The position numbers and the translations under genes were made by a program. Source: an uncultured Agrobacterium sp. (GTDB lineage: Bacteria > Pseudomonadota > Alphaproteobacteria > Rhizobiales > Rhizobiaceae). From it: a DNA stretch of 64,000 bases. The stretch's first letter is position 1. Each line of letters starts with the position of its first letter. Where the stretch lies: assembly GCA_913777615.1 (NCBI GenBank), contig CAJYTK010000007.1, positions 248,001-312,000 on the forward strand. Direction: 5' to 3'. Below, in pieces: positions 17,341 through 27,044 of the stretch. The notes below the pieces were generated by a model, which did not search any database, had not been told where the DNA came from, and saw nothing but the letters and a program-made list of their open reading frames with translations.

Positions 17341-19341
17341 TTACTGCGCCGCTGCCTGGATATCGACCTTGTCAAGCAGAAGCATCGGGTCCTGGGATGC
17401 GGCCATCAGATCGAATACGCCCAGACCGTTGGGTGCGTTCGATTTGGCAGTGACGGTGAGTGTTCCCGGTTTGGAGACGAAGGCTGCGAGCGCATCAACG
17501 ACGCTCTTGAGCTTTGGCCGCTCCTCTGCAACCTGCTGCAGTATGACGGTCGTTCCGAGTGACAGTGTGGCGCGCGCCTCCGCCTCACTGACGTTATTTT
17601 CAAGAGCGTAGGCCTTCATCATCAGGTCCATGGCGCCTTCATCCTTAACCGTCAGCTTCAGTTCACGGGCCGTCAAACCCAGAAGCGCAGCTTGAGCGTT
17701 GGTTGCGTCCAACGAGAAGAATTGTCTGGTAACGCCGCTCAACAGGCCAGACATCTCGATGCTGCCCATGTCCTTGCCGCTGAAGTACATCTTTCGAATG
17801 ACAAGATCATTTTTCGGCTCGTCCCAGAAGGTGGAAAGAGCATAGGAGGAGGTGAATGACTTCAAGCCGAGGGAGCGCGCCATGGCGAACTCCTCAGAAT
17901 TTTCAGCGAAGGGGATGGTAAGGTCTTCCAGCGTGGTTTCGACGTCGGTCGGTATGCCGTTGATGGGCTTTAACATCACCGACTCGAATTTTCCGAGCGT
18001 GAACTTGATCCGCTCAGGAGCGCCCGCCTCTGCGTCCTCGGAGGATTCGGGTGCAGATGTATCGAAATCCAAACCGCCGAACCGCATGCGGCCGAATGCC
18101 GGCATCAGTCGCTTGTATTCGAAGGTTGCTATTTCTTGGTCGCCCAATCCAGCGAACTCGCGAATCCCTTCGGCAGTGGAACTCCAATCGAAGTCATTGA
18201 TCGCGATCTCACCGACCACGACTTTATCGCCACCATTGAGTACCGACAAACCATTGATACCGAAATCGATCTTATAGCCGTCGATTTTCATATCCATGTT
18301 TTCTATGACGAAATCGGAATCTTTGCCCTCAGAGCCCGATGCTTTATCGACATCGTGAGCTTTCAGGCCTTTCATCCGAATGTCGCTCGTGCCCATCATG
18401 TCGAAAATCGAGAGGGCTTTGGAGAAGAAAGCTTTGCGTTCCGCCGGTTCAAGCGCGCTTGGATCTTTCACCTCCGTCAATGATGCCAACGTTTCCACAA
18501 GTGGCTCGGTCGGCATCTTTGCGCTGAATCCAGTGCTGCTGAGCTCGTCGTAGCTTATCCGTGCCTTTTGATCGAAAATCGATACGTTTACGGCCGACAT
18601 TGGGCCATAGACCTGCTTTGCCTGCTTGTCATCGGGACCGGCCCGTTCGGTATAGAGCCTTGCGATATAGGGGACATCGACATCTTGACCTTTGATCTCA
18701 CCGGTCGACATCTTCATTTGCGTGGCTTGACCCGCCCCATCTGCGTCAGGTGATTTCATCGAGAAATCCATATTGGTCTTCTCGATCGAATATCGCGCTA
18801 TCCGGCCATCGACGATGTCCGAAAACGTTGTGTTAGAATAGACGATCTTTTGCTCGCCACCGGCCATTGCCGGCTGGGTAAGTGTCAATTCCGGCATGGA
18901 AACGCTGCGGGCCGAAAGGCGTTCAAGGCGCTGGGACAGCGTTTTCGCACCTTCGACCTGTTGGCCGGAAGACTTGATTTCTCCATTATCGATGCGAGCG
19001 CTTGGAACAACGACCTTTGTTTTGGCGATATCGAAAGAAATATTGCTGAGTTCCAACGCGCCATCGAAGAATGGCAGCTTCGGGCGTCCATCAATTGCTG
19101 CGATGCGCAACGTTTCGTCTTCCTGGATCGGCAAGGTCAGATCACGAATATGGACTCGCCCCTGAAAATCGACATCGACCGAAGCCGCTGTGGCTCCACT
19201 TTGAGCGATGAGTTCATTGACTTTTGCTTTATAGAACGCCTTACCGCCTACCGCGCCTGCTGCGACAATGGCAATCACTGCCGCTGCTGCCCATAGAGCC
19301 TTGTTTCGACGCTTGCCGGTTTTGGTGTCTGCCTGCTCCAA
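17341..19341 (-). CDS. Large membrane-anchored periplasmic protein of unknown function
   Basis: The product is about 666 residues. A basic cytoplasmic N-terminus (TKTGKRRNK) is followed by one hydrophobic helix (AAAAVIAIVAAGAVGGKAFY) and a long periplasmic part with no further helix. That part reads as repeated beta-strand-like segments (VDVDFQGRVHIRDLTLPI, GALELSNISFDI, MDMKIDGYKIDFGINGLSVL), vaguely like AsmA-type proteins that span the periplasm; I do not recognise the family. I chose the TTG at 19341, which has a GAGG site upstream, over the GTG at 19377. It lies downstream of the histidine kinase gene on the same strand with a gap of about 150 bases. Confidence 0.75.
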   Translation of the reverse strand: MEQADTKTGKRRNKALWAAAAVIAIVAAGAVGGKAFYKAKVNELIAQSGATAASVDVDFQGRVHIRDLTLPIQEDETLRIAAIDGRPKLPFFDGALELSNISFDIAKTKVVVPSARIDNGEIKSSGQQVEGAKTLSQRLERLSARSVSMPELTLTQPAMAGGEQKIVYSNTTFSDIVDGRIARYSIEKTNMDFSMKSPDADGAGQATQMKMSTGEIKGQDVDVPYIARLYTERAGPDDKQAKQVYGPMSAVNVSIFDQKARISYDELSSTGFSAKMPTEPLVETLASLTEVKDPSALEPAERKAFFSKALSIFDMMGTSDIRMKGLKAHDVDKASGSEGKDSDFVIENMDMKIDGYKIDFGINGLSVLNGGDKVVVGEIAINDFDWSSTAEGIREFAGLGDQEIATFEYKRLMPAFGRMRFGGLDFDTSAPESSEDAEAGAPERIKFTLGKFESVMLKPINGIPTDVETTLEDLTIPFAENSEEFAMARSLGLKSFTSSYALSTFWDEPKNDLVIRKMYFSGKDMGSIEMSGLLSGVTRQFFSLDATNAQAALLGLTARELKLTVKDEGAMDLMMKAYALENNVSEAEARATLSLGTTVILQQVAEERPKLKSVVDALAAFVSKPGTLTVTAKSNAPNGLGVFDLMAASQDPMLLLDKVDIQAAAQ

Positions 19342-19492
19342 GATGCCTGTCCTCTCATGAAAAATTCGATCAGGCACGTTTTAGGCACGCCAAGGTTGCC
19401 GCGCAAGCCAGCATAGCTAGCTTGCCGTGACTTTTGGCGTTGTTTTTCAACATCCAATCGGCAAATCTGGTCCGGCTCCCCGCTCACATGTC

Positions 19493-21601
19493 TTAAACCC
19501 GATCGGGCACAGGAAATGTCAGCGACACTCGTACGCCATCACCCGGTTTTGACGCGATACTTGCATCGCCGCCGCTCTGGCGCATGAAGCCATAGACCAT
19601 GGCAAGGCCTAGGCCCGTTCCTCCCTGCTGAGAACGGGTCGTGAAGTAAGGTTCGAAAGCCCTGTCCACGGCATCCTGATCCATTCCCTGTCCATCGTCT
19701 TGGACGGAGACGTCTAGAAGATCGTCGCGCATTCTTGCAGAAATGGAGATAGATCCGCCGTCTGGCATGGCGGCAGCTGAATTCAGGCAGAGGTTCAAAA
19801 TCGACTGTTCGAAAAGCGCCGCATCCAATGCGAGTTTCGGTAGATCATCTTCGATGTCGAGGCTGATCTGATTGCGCGGACCTACGGCGATTTCCAGAAC
19901 ATCCACCATCCCTTTCAGCAGAGCTCCGATGTCCGCGCAGGCTGGGTGGATGGGGTGCTGGCTGCCAATGGAAAGCATACTGCTGGCAAGTGCCCGACCT
20001 CGATCCGCCGCTTTCCGAATGCGATTGATGTTGCGCTGCTGGCGCTCGCTGAAGCCCGTCTCGCGTTCCAGAAGCCCGAGGCTCCCTGTAATGATGCCGA
20101 TCATATTGCCGACTTCGTGGCTCAGCTGATGGGTCATGCGCATGATACCGTCCAGGCGCTGGACTTTTGCAGCCTCCGCCTCCTGCCGGTCAAGCGACGT
20201 GACATCCCGCGCGAGAACAACGATGCCACCATCCGGCTGACGGGAAAGCGCTATTTCTGTGACCTGCTGATCCTGGGTTCGGTGGCGCAGGGTAAGTCGC
20301 GTGGCAAGCTTGCCGGGGTCTCCGTCACACGGCAAAAGGGCCGGGTCGATTTCAGGGACCGTTTCTATGAAATTGCGCAACGGGAGCTTGCGCGACGATC
20401 CGCCACGTCTGCCGACAAGCTCGATGACGCGTCTATTCATGGTGATCGGCTGGCCCGAAACATCGAAAAGGGCGATGCCCTCATTCATCGTCCGGAAAGT
20501 GGAGCGGATCGTCCGCGCCGCAGCTTCCGCTGTGCGGCGAAGGCGAGACACGCGGTCGACGCTGTCCTTGAAAGCATGGAAGGCGTCCGATAGGCGGATG
20601 AGCTCTGTTTCCGATCCGCGATAGGCTGGCAGCGTGACCTCCTGCTCGCCTTTGGCCAGGGAATTCATGCCTCCTGATAGCGCGGTGATGCCGTTTGACA
20701 CCCGCATGACGGAACGGATCGACAAAGTCGAAAGAATGACGAGAATCACGAAGGCAATGGCGACCATGACAATCAGCCGGGTTAGTGCCGCCGATGCCGA
20801 GGCGAGGCCATCAGTCAATCGGCGTGCAACGGCTTGGCTTTGCGTTTCAGTGGCGTGGGACAGGCCGCGGGAAACGGCATGAAGTTTTGATGCCGACGAC
20901 TGGATGGCAAACATTTCCAGCAGATACTTGGTCTGGGCATCGAAAACGCTTCTGTAAAGTGTGAGCGCTTTGTTGCTCAGATCTCCCGATCTCGTCGCGT
21001 CTTCTGCACCGTATCCCGTCTCGGCCGTGAAGCGCCGCTGAAGTTCGCCCAACTGGAACAGACTGGCAGAATTGGCGGCAGCCTGGGCGAGGGCGTTAAG
21101 CCGACGACGAAGCGCGTCGTCTTTTACGGTCTGCTCAGCGCTGATTTTTCCTAATGTTGCGGCGGCCTCGGCCTTGTGTTGCTGGGCCGCGTCTGCGTCC
21201 GCGGCGAGTGAGAGGGTCTGCTGGCGAATGGTTTGCAGCAGGCTGACGATATCATCGTTTGGAAGCGCGACCTGGCTTTCTGCCTGCCTGTACTGCGCAA
21301 TCGTTTGCAGCAGGCTGTCGACCTGCACCACGACGGCGCGGCTCTCGCTCGAAACGCGATAGGGAGACGTTGCGTTCATCAATAACGGCGCGCTGGACAC
21401 CAGATCTGCTACCCGACGCGAGATCAAAGAGGCGCGCGCGAGGCTGGAAAATGCCTGCGAACTGTAGGTCGCCATTTCCGTCTTGGCTTTTTGCAGGCCG
21501 TAGATAGCCACTGCCGATAGTATAAAGACCGATGAACAGATGAAGATGATGGCGAAAGGCAGACGGAAAGCGATGGACCGAAGGAAAGGCCGGTTGATCA
21601 C
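19493..21601 (-). CDS. Membrane sensor histidine kinase
   Basis: This 702-residue kinase has an N-terminal helix (about 12-34), a helical periplasmic sensor of about 240 residues rich in SLLQTI-type heptads, a second helix (about 277-297), a HAMP domain, and a PAS-like domain (MNEGIALFDVSGQPITMNRR). The kinase core has the H-box HQLSHEVGNMIG, N-box LNLCLNSAAAMPDGG and G-boxes DDGQGMD and GGTGLGLAMVYG. The sensor resembles the all-helical TorS type, which reads a signal through a periplasmic binding protein. It overlaps the response regulator gene by four bases. The adjacent divergent operon encodes two periplasmic binding proteins, so one of them may be its signal partner. Confidence 0.9.
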   Translation of the reverse strand: MINRPFLRSIAFRLPFAIIFICSSVFILSAVAIYGLQKAKTEMATYSSQAFSSLARASLISRRVADLVSSAPLLMNATSPYRVSSESRAVVVQVDSLLQTIAQYRQAESQVALPNDDIVSLLQTIRQQTLSLAADADAAQQHKAEAAATLGKISAEQTVKDDALRRRLNALAQAAANSASLFQLGELQRRFTAETGYGAEDATRSGDLSNKALTLYRSVFDAQTKYLLEMFAIQSSASKLHAVSRGLSHATETQSQAVARRLTDGLASASAALTRLIVMVAIAFVILVILSTLSIRSVMRVSNGITALSGGMNSLAKGEQEVTLPAYRGSETELIRLSDAFHAFKDSVDRVSRLRRTAEAAARTIRSTFRTMNEGIALFDVSGQPITMNRRVIELVGRRGGSSRKLPLRNFIETVPEIDPALLPCDGDPGKLATRLTLRHRTQDQQVTEIALSRQPDGGIVVLARDVTSLDRQEAEAAKVQRLDGIMRMTHQLSHEVGNMIGIITGSLGLLERETGFSERQQRNINRIRKAADRGRALASSMLSIGSQHPIHPACADIGALLKGMVDVLEIAVGPRNQISLDIEDDLPKLALDAALFEQSILNLCLNSAAAMPDGGSISISARMRDDLLDVSVQDDGQGMDQDAVDRAFEPYFTTRSQQGGTGLGLAMVYGFMRQSGGDASIASKPGDGVRVSLTFPVPDRV

Positions 21602-22344
21602 AATGATTGCCCGGCATTTTCGGTATGTAAAACATATCCCTTGCCCCTGCGGGTCTGGATGTGCTGAGGCAGGTCTGGGTTACGCTCGATCTTCCGGCGC
21701 AGACGCAGAACCAGCACATCGACATTGCGATCGATGAAGCGGTCGCTCTCTGCTCCCAGGCGATCGAGGATTTGCGACCGGCTGACGGGGCGGTTCGGTG
21801 TTTCCGCAAGAATTTCCAGGAGCGCGAACTCCGCGCTGGTCAGCGTCTTGCTGCGATCGGCCAAGCACATTGCCCGGCGTGCCGACAGATCCACCGCCCA
21901 ATCTCCAAGTCGCAGCGAGTGAGGCTCATGTTCGCGCTCCGGCTCCTTTTCCACCTTTAGAGATGGCGCAACACGACGAAGAACCGCTTTGATGCGCGCC
22001 GTCAACTCGATAGGCTCGAATGGCTTGACCACGTAGTCATCGGCCGCCGTTTCCAAACCGAGCACGCGTTCGGTGGCGCTTCCCGCAGCGGTGACCATGA
22101 CAATTCCGACATTCAATCCCAATACATTTCGAATGCGTTGGGCAAAGGTCCTACCGGATATGCCGGGTAAGTTGTGGTCCAGGAGAACCAGATGCATCTG
22201 TTCCCGGCCAAGTGTTGCGGTAGCCTCTTCCGCGGAGTGAACGACGAGCGGAGACCAGCCTTCGGCCTCGACGAGATCAGAAATAAGCTCCGCCATATCC
22301 GGATCGTCCTCGACGATCAGTATCTTGATCCTCTGGTTTTGCAC
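21598..22344 (-). CDS. OmpR-family response regulator
   Basis: This 248-residue regulator has a receiver domain with acidic pocket VEDDPDM, phosphoacceptor Asp in LVLLDHNLPGISG, the conserved VMVTAAGS, and the Lys in DDYVVKPFEP. A C-terminal winged-helix DNA-binding domain follows, with LTSAEFALLEILAETPNRPV and a recognition-helix region DVLVLRLRRKIERNP. The start is a GTG with GGGAGGA seven bases upstream. It overlaps the kinase gene by four bases, so both are made together. It is divergent from the AfuA-like binding-protein gene across a 216-base region, which makes that operon its most likely target. Confidence 0.93.
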   Translation of the reverse strand: MQNQRIKILIVEDDPDMAELISDLVEAEGWSPLVVHSAEEATATLGREQMHLVLLDHNLPGISGRTFAQRIRNVLGLNVGIVMVTAAGSATERVLGLETAADDYVVKPFEPIELTARIKAVLRRVAPSLKVEKEPEREHEPHSLRLGDWAVDLSARRAMCLADRSKTLTSAEFALLEILAETPNRPVSRSQILDRLGAESDRFIDRNVDVLVLRLRRKIERNPDLPQHIQTRRGKGYVLHTENAGQSL

Positions 22345-22416
22345 GGTGTAGTCCTCCCACCAGCGATCATAGGCAAGAGCGAAGGAATATTCAAAAGGTG
22401 GATGATGATCAGCGTT

Positions 22417-22439
22417 GTTACAATTGTAATATTCGTAAC
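22417..22439. promoter_or_regulatory. Candidate response-regulator site between the two-component and ABC operons
   Basis: The shared upstream region holds GTTAC and GTAAC half-sites 13 bases apart, the left one being part of the perfect 12-base palindrome TTACAATTGTAA (22418-22429). Another GGTAACC lies near 22475. These repeats lie between the two divergent genes, where a regulator controlling both would bind. The assignment is by position and repeat symmetry only. Confidence 0.4.
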
Positions 22440-22560
22440 GATCTCCGCCCCTTCGCCCGACGCATTGAAAAATCGGTAACCATTCTCAGATTGCACAAGT
22501 GCTGGCTTCTGGCATCCTGACGCACAAGATCGGAACGGGGAGGTTCCAGGGAGGATTGTC

Positions 22561-23589
22561 GTGAAGAGACTGCTTGCTGCATTCAGCGCCGGGCTGACCT
22601 TATGGGTCTGTGGCGCCGCCGTTGCGCAGGATGGCGAAAAGCTGAGCGTTCTCTGCGCGGCGGACGAGGCATGGTGCGCGGCTATGCAGCGTGCCTACGA
22701 GTTGAGAACTGGCGTACAGACGATCATGGTGCGCAAGAGCACGGGCGAAGTTCTAGACCAGATCAGGAGAGAGAAGGACGCGCCGACAATTGATGTCTGG
22801 TGGGGCGGCACGGGAGATACGCATCTGCAGGCGGCTTCCGAAAATCTACTGGAGGCCTATCTGTCTCCCCATGAAGCGGAGCTTCTTCCCTGGGCGCAGA
22901 ACTTCTTTTCCATGTCGGGCGGGCAGGCGGCCGGTATATATGCTGGCGCACTCGGCTTTGCCTACAATAGAAACCTTCTTGAGAAAGAGGGGCTACCAGC
23001 CCCGACATGCTGGAAAGACCTGATCAGCGATGCCTACCGCGGAAAGATCATGACCGGCAATCCGAATTATTCGGGTACTGCCTTCACTACGCTCGCAACA
23101 CTGGTCCAGCTTTTTGGCGAAGACGACGCCTTTCTTTACATGAAGGCGCTTGATCGCAATGTTGCGGAATATACGAAAGCCGGTTCCGCACCTGTGAAGG
23201 CTGCCGCCCGCGGGGAGGCCCTGATCGGCATATCTTTCATGCATGATGCGGTAACGCAGAAGGAGGCAGGAGCCCCGCTGGTCATCGTCGCCCCGTGTGA
23301 AGGAACGGGGTACGAGATCGGTGCGGTCAGTATCGTTCGCGGGACAAAAAACAGGGATGAGGCGCGGCGCTTTGTGGATTTTTCACTGAGCCCGGCGGGT
23401 CAGGCGACGGGGGCGGCAGCGGGGCAAAACCAGGTTCCTTCCAATGCGAAGGCGGCCTTGCCGTCTGGTGCCCCTGACCTCTCGATCATGAAAATGGTCG
23501 ATTATGACTTTGCGACGTTTGGCACACCGGAGGAAAGGGGCAGGCTCCTTCTGAGATTTGACACGGAAGTTCATCCGCCCAGCCAGTAA
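22561..23589 (+). CDS. AfuA-like ABC transporter substrate-binding protein, first copy
   Basis: This 342-residue periplasmic protein starts at a GTG with GGGAGG upstream and has a signal peptide ending near AVAQ (22-23). It belongs to the binding-protein group annotated for ferric iron or sugar phosphates: LCAADEAWCAAM, DVWWGGTGDTHLQAASEN and GNPNYSGTAF are seen. It carries H228-D229 and E252 in FMHDAV ... CEGTGYE, the spacing that I recall for the phosphosugar-contacting residues of AfuA. A related copy follows 104 bases later. Because two binding proteins share one permease, this one may be a sensor for the divergent histidine kinase rather than a transport partner. Confidence 0.88.
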   Translation: MKRLLAAFSAGLTLWVCGAAVAQDGEKLSVLCAADEAWCAAMQRAYELRTGVQTIMVRKSTGEVLDQIRREKDAPTIDVWWGGTGDTHLQAASENLLEAYLSPHEAELLPWAQNFFSMSGGQAAGIYAGALGFAYNRNLLEKEGLPAPTCWKDLISDAYRGKIMTGNPNYSGTAFTTLATLVQLFGEDDAFLYMKALDRNVAEYTKAGSAPVKAAARGEALIGISFMHDAVTQKEAGAPLVIVAPCEGTGYEIGAVSIVRGTKNRDEARRFVDFSLSPAGQATGAAAGQNQVPSNAKAALPSGAPDLSIMKMVDYDFATFGTPEERGRLLLRFDTEVHPPSQ

Positions 23590-23693
23590 TTAAGCAAGCT
23601 TCGAATTGAAAAAAGATCGGCAGCCGACCGGATGCCGAATGGCGAAGTTTTGCCCCCAAGATCAGAATTCAGACGCAAATTATGGAGGAAAAC

Positions 23694-24719
23694 ATGCGAC
23701 TGACACTTATTTCCAGCCTGCTTCTGGCAGGAACCACTCTTATGGGCGCTCCTGCCCATGCCGCCGGCGATCTCAACGTCATCTGCGCTGCGGATGTGGT
23801 GATCTGCGAGCAGATGAAGAACGACTTCGAAAAGAGCCACGACATCAAGGTGAATATGGTGCGCATGTCGTCCGGCGAGGCCTATGCGAAAATCCGCGCC
23901 GAAGCCCGCAATCCGAAAACCGATGTCTGGTGGGCCGGTACCGGCGATCCCCATCTTCAGGCAGCGTCCGAAAACCTGACGCTCGAGTATAAATCGAAGA
24001 TGCTTGACCAGTTGCAGGATTGGGCGAAGAACCAGGCGGAAAGCGCCGGCTACAAGACCGTTGGGGTTTATGCCGGCGCTCTCGGATGGGGCTACAACAC
24101 CGACATCTTCAAGAAGAAGGGTTACAAGGAGCCCAAGTGCTGGGCGGATCTTCTGGCGCCTGAACTGAAGGGCGAAATTCAGATCGCCAACCCGAACTCA
24201 TCGGGAACGGCCTATACGGCGCTTGCTTCGCTGGTACAGATCATGGGCGAAGATCAGGCCTTCGATTACCTGAAGAAGCTGAATGCGAATATCTCTCAGT
24301 ACACCAAGTCTGGATCTGCCCCGGTGAAGGCCGCAGCGCGCGGCGAAACGGCGCTTGGCATCGTCTTCATGCACGATGCAGTGGCGATGACGGCGGAAGG
24401 TTTTCCGGTAAAGTCGATCGCTCCTTGCGAAGGAACGGGCTATGAGATCGGATCCATGTCGATCGTCAAGGGTGCGCGTAATATGGAGAACGCCAAGATC
24501 TGGTACGACTGGGCGCTACAACCCGACGTTCAGTCGCGCATGAAAGACGCCAAGTCCTTCCAGCTTCCATCCAACAAGAATGCCGAGATTCCGAAGGAAG
24601 CGCCGCGCTTTGAGGATATCAAGCTGATCAACTATGACTTCAAGACATATGGCGATCCTGCAAAGCGCAAGCAGTTGCTCGAACGCTGGGACAAGGATGT
24701 CGGCGCAGTCGCCAACTGA
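23694..24719 (+). CDS. AfuA-like ABC transporter substrate-binding protein, second copy
   Basis: This 341-residue protein has a clear signal peptide (cleavage near AHAA, residue 24). It shares with the first copy the CAAD start of the mature part, DVWWAGTGDPHLQAASEN, NPNSSGTAYTALASL, and the H227-D228 ... E251 set in FMHDAV and CEGTGYE. I chose the ATG at 23694 because GGAGG lies six bases upstream and the signal peptide begins there. It is immediately followed by a hairpin and then the permease, the usual place for the transport binding protein. Ferric iron cannot be excluded as ligand, but the tyrosines used by iron-binding FbpA proteins are not obvious. Confidence 0.9.
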   Translation: MRLTLISSLLLAGTTLMGAPAHAAGDLNVICAADVVICEQMKNDFEKSHDIKVNMVRMSSGEAYAKIRAEARNPKTDVWWAGTGDPHLQAASENLTLEYKSKMLDQLQDWAKNQAESAGYKTVGVYAGALGWGYNTDIFKKKGYKEPKCWADLLAPELKGEIQIANPNSSGTAYTALASLVQIMGEDQAFDYLKKLNANISQYTKSGSAPVKAAARGETALGIVFMHDAVAMTAEGFPVKSIAPCEGTGYEIGSMSIVKGARNMENAKIWYDWALQPDVQSRMKDAKSFQLPSNKNAEIPKEAPRFEDIKLINYDFKTYGDPAKRKQLLERWDKDVGAVAN

Positions 24720-24737
24720 TCGATAGCTCCCGGCTGA

Positions 24738-24772
24738 CTCTATCTCCGCGTGCCGTAATGCCGGAGATAGAG
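24738..24772 (+). terminator. Intercistronic hairpin after the binding-protein gene
   Basis: A perfect 11-base stem, CTCTATCTCCG with CGGAGATAGAG, lies between the binding-protein and permease genes. No T run follows. Such hairpins often stabilise the upstream message or cause partial termination, so that more binding protein than permease is made. Confidence 0.6.
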
Positions 24773-24779
24773 GCGGCCC

Positions 24780-27044
24780 TTGTCTGACGCACTCAAATTT
24801 GTGAGGTTGACCATGACCCATGGCAATCGCCGGCTGGACTTTGTTCTGGCCTTGGGACTGGCCGCGCTGGTGCTCGTTCCCTGGTACCGTATCGACAGCG
24901 GCTTTTTTGGCCTCGGCTGGCTTGCGGAGTTTCCGCTGTCGAAAACAGTCGCTCCGGGCATTCTCCAGATGGTTTCGGAAGGCCGGATCTGGCTGTTCGG
25001 TATCCTCGTGTTTTTCCTTATGGGAGCAGCGGCTAGGACGATGTCAAATGCCGACAAGCGGGCAGGCATCCTGGTAACGGCGGGCAGTCTGGGCCTTGGC
25101 TTCCTCGTGCTCCAAGGACTTGCCATCGGGTTCTCAGGATGGGCATGGCAGGCGAGCGAAGGTATTTTCGGTCCTTTGTCTGATGGTCAGCCATCCATGG
25201 GCGCCGGCGCAGTGACGATGGCCTTCGTCTTCGTTCTCTTCATCTCGTTCGGACTTGCCGAACGCGGCTTCATGAAGGGCGATGCCTTTATCGTTTCGTG
25301 TATCTCCTTACTGATCTTCCTGGTCGGGGTTTTCGTCTTTTATCCTATCGGCAGCATGATGGTAGGCGCGCTGCAGGATTTCGATGGCTCTTTCAATCCA
25401 GATGGCTTCATTCGCAACATGCAGGATCCTGGCATCTGGAGTCTTGATTGCGCCATTGGTGCCGGACGATGTGGCGTTGCGTGGCGCACACTGTTTCTGG
25501 CGCTCATGACGGCCGCAGGCTCGACAATCCTCGGACTTGCCTTTGCGTTGGTCGCAACGAGAACGCGCTTTCCCTTCAAGAAGGGCCTGCGGCTGCTCAC
25601 GGTGCTGCCGATTATCACGCCGCCCTTTGTGATCGGCCTTGCGCTCACGCTGCTTTTTGGCCGCGCCGGTGTCGTGACGGAATTCATGTCCAGCGTTTTC
25701 GGTGTCGAGCCCGGTCGCTGGCTCTATGGCCTGACAGGCATATGGATCGCCCAGGTTCTGTCCTTCACGCCCATTTCCTTTCTCGTTCTCATAGGCGTGG
25801 TGGAAGGGGTTAGCCCATCCATGGAAGAGGCATCCCAGACATTGCGCGCCGACCGTTGGCGCACCTTCTGGCGCGTTTCGCTGCCACTAATGAAGCCCGG
25901 TCTCGCAAACGCCTTTCTCATAGGCTTCATCGAAAGCATGGCCGACTTCGGTAACCCACTGGTGCTGGGCGGGAGCCACGGCGTTCTTTCGACCGAGATA
26001 TTCTTCGCCGTCGTCGGCTCGCAGAACGATCCCGCAAGGGCAGCGGTGCTTGCCATTGTTCTCCTCTGCTTCACACTCTCCGCTTTCCTGGCTCAGCGTT
26101 TTTGGCTGGCGGGCAAGAACTTTGCCACGGTCACGGGTAAGGGCGATAGCGGGGCGCATATCGCATTGCCGAAATCGATGTCGATCGCCGTTCACGCCCT
26201 CGTGGTGCCGTGGATGATCTTCACTGTGGTCGTGTACGGCATGATCCTGATCGGTGGCTTCGTGAAGACCTGGGGCCTGGATAATACGCTAACGATCGAA
26301 CATTACGTCCGCGCCTTCTCCGTCAGTATCAGCAACGGCTCCATTGCCTGGACCGGCGTTGCATGGAACTCTTTCTGGACGACACTTGAAATTGCTCTGA
26401 TCGCAGCACCGCTTACCGCCGCCGTCGGTCTATTGACCGCCTACATCATCGTCAGGCAGAAATTTGCCGGGCGCAATCTCTTCGAATTTGCGCTGATGAT
26501 GAGCTTTGCCATTCCCGGTACGGTTATCGGCGTCAGCTACATCATGGCGTTCAACCTGCCACCTTTGGAGATTACGGGCTCGGCCATCATCCTGATTATG
26601 TGTTTCGTATTCCGCAATATGCCGGTTGGCGTGCGTGGCGGCATCGCAGCCATGAGCCAGTTGGACAAGAGCCTCGATGAAGCCTCGCTGACACTACGGG
26701 CCAACAGCTTCCGCACGATCAGGCTGGTGGTTCTGCCGCTGCTTCGTCCGGCCATTCGAGCGGCACTTGTCTACTCCTTCGTGCGCGCCATCACATCCAT
26801 CAGCGCCGTGATCTTCCTCGTTAGCGCCCAGTACAATATGGCGACATCTTATATCGTCGGGCTTGTCGAGAATGGTGAATATGGGGTGGCGATTGCCTAT
26901 TCCTCCATGCTCATCGTCGTCATGATCGCCGTTATTGCCGGGTTCCAGCTCGCAGTAGGAGAACGACGTCTGCGCCGGGAAAATCGCGTTGCCGGCGTCT
27001 CGCAAACTCCATCCATATCCAATCCTCAGGAGAAAGCCGCATGA
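24780..27044 (+). CDS. Fused two-domain ABC transporter permease (AfuB/FbpB type)
   Basis: This 754-residue protein holds two complete permease domains in one chain with twelve or more membrane helices. EAA-type coupling loops are visible in both halves: EASQTLRADRWRTFWRVSLP (first) and EASLTLRANSFRTIRLVVLP (second). A fusion of this length is usual for AfuB/FbpB-type importers. The annotated start is a TTG at 24780; an ATG at 24813 with GAGG upstream is an equally good start. The stop overlaps the ATPase gene by four bases. It should form the whole membrane channel with a homodimer of the following ATPase. Confidence 0.92.
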   Translation: MSDALKFVRLTMTHGNRRLDFVLALGLAALVLVPWYRIDSGFFGLGWLAEFPLSKTVAPGILQMVSEGRIWLFGILVFFLMGAAARTMSNADKRAGILVTAGSLGLGFLVLQGLAIGFSGWAWQASEGIFGPLSDGQPSMGAGAVTMAFVFVLFISFGLAERGFMKGDAFIVSCISLLIFLVGVFVFYPIGSMMVGALQDFDGSFNPDGFIRNMQDPGIWSLDCAIGAGRCGVAWRTLFLALMTAAGSTILGLAFALVATRTRFPFKKGLRLLTVLPIITPPFVIGLALTLLFGRAGVVTEFMSSVFGVEPGRWLYGLTGIWIAQVLSFTPISFLVLIGVVEGVSPSMEEASQTLRADRWRTFWRVSLPLMKPGLANAFLIGFIESMADFGNPLVLGGSHGVLSTEIFFAVVGSQNDPARAAVLAIVLLCFTLSAFLAQRFWLAGKNFATVTGKGDSGAHIALPKSMSIAVHALVVPWMIFTVVVYGMILIGGFVKTWGLDNTLTIEHYVRAFSVSISNGSIAWTGVAWNSFWTTLEIALIAAPLTAAVGLLTAYIIVRQKFAGRNLFEFALMMSFAIPGTVIGVSYIMAFNLPPLEITGSAIILIMCFVFRNMPVGVRGGIAAMSQLDKSLDEASLTLRANSFRTIRLVVLPLLRPAIRAALVYSFVRAITSISAVIFLVSAQYNMATSYIVGLVENGEYGVAIAYSSMLIVVMIAVIAGFQLAVGERRLRRENRVAGVSQTPSISNPQEKAA

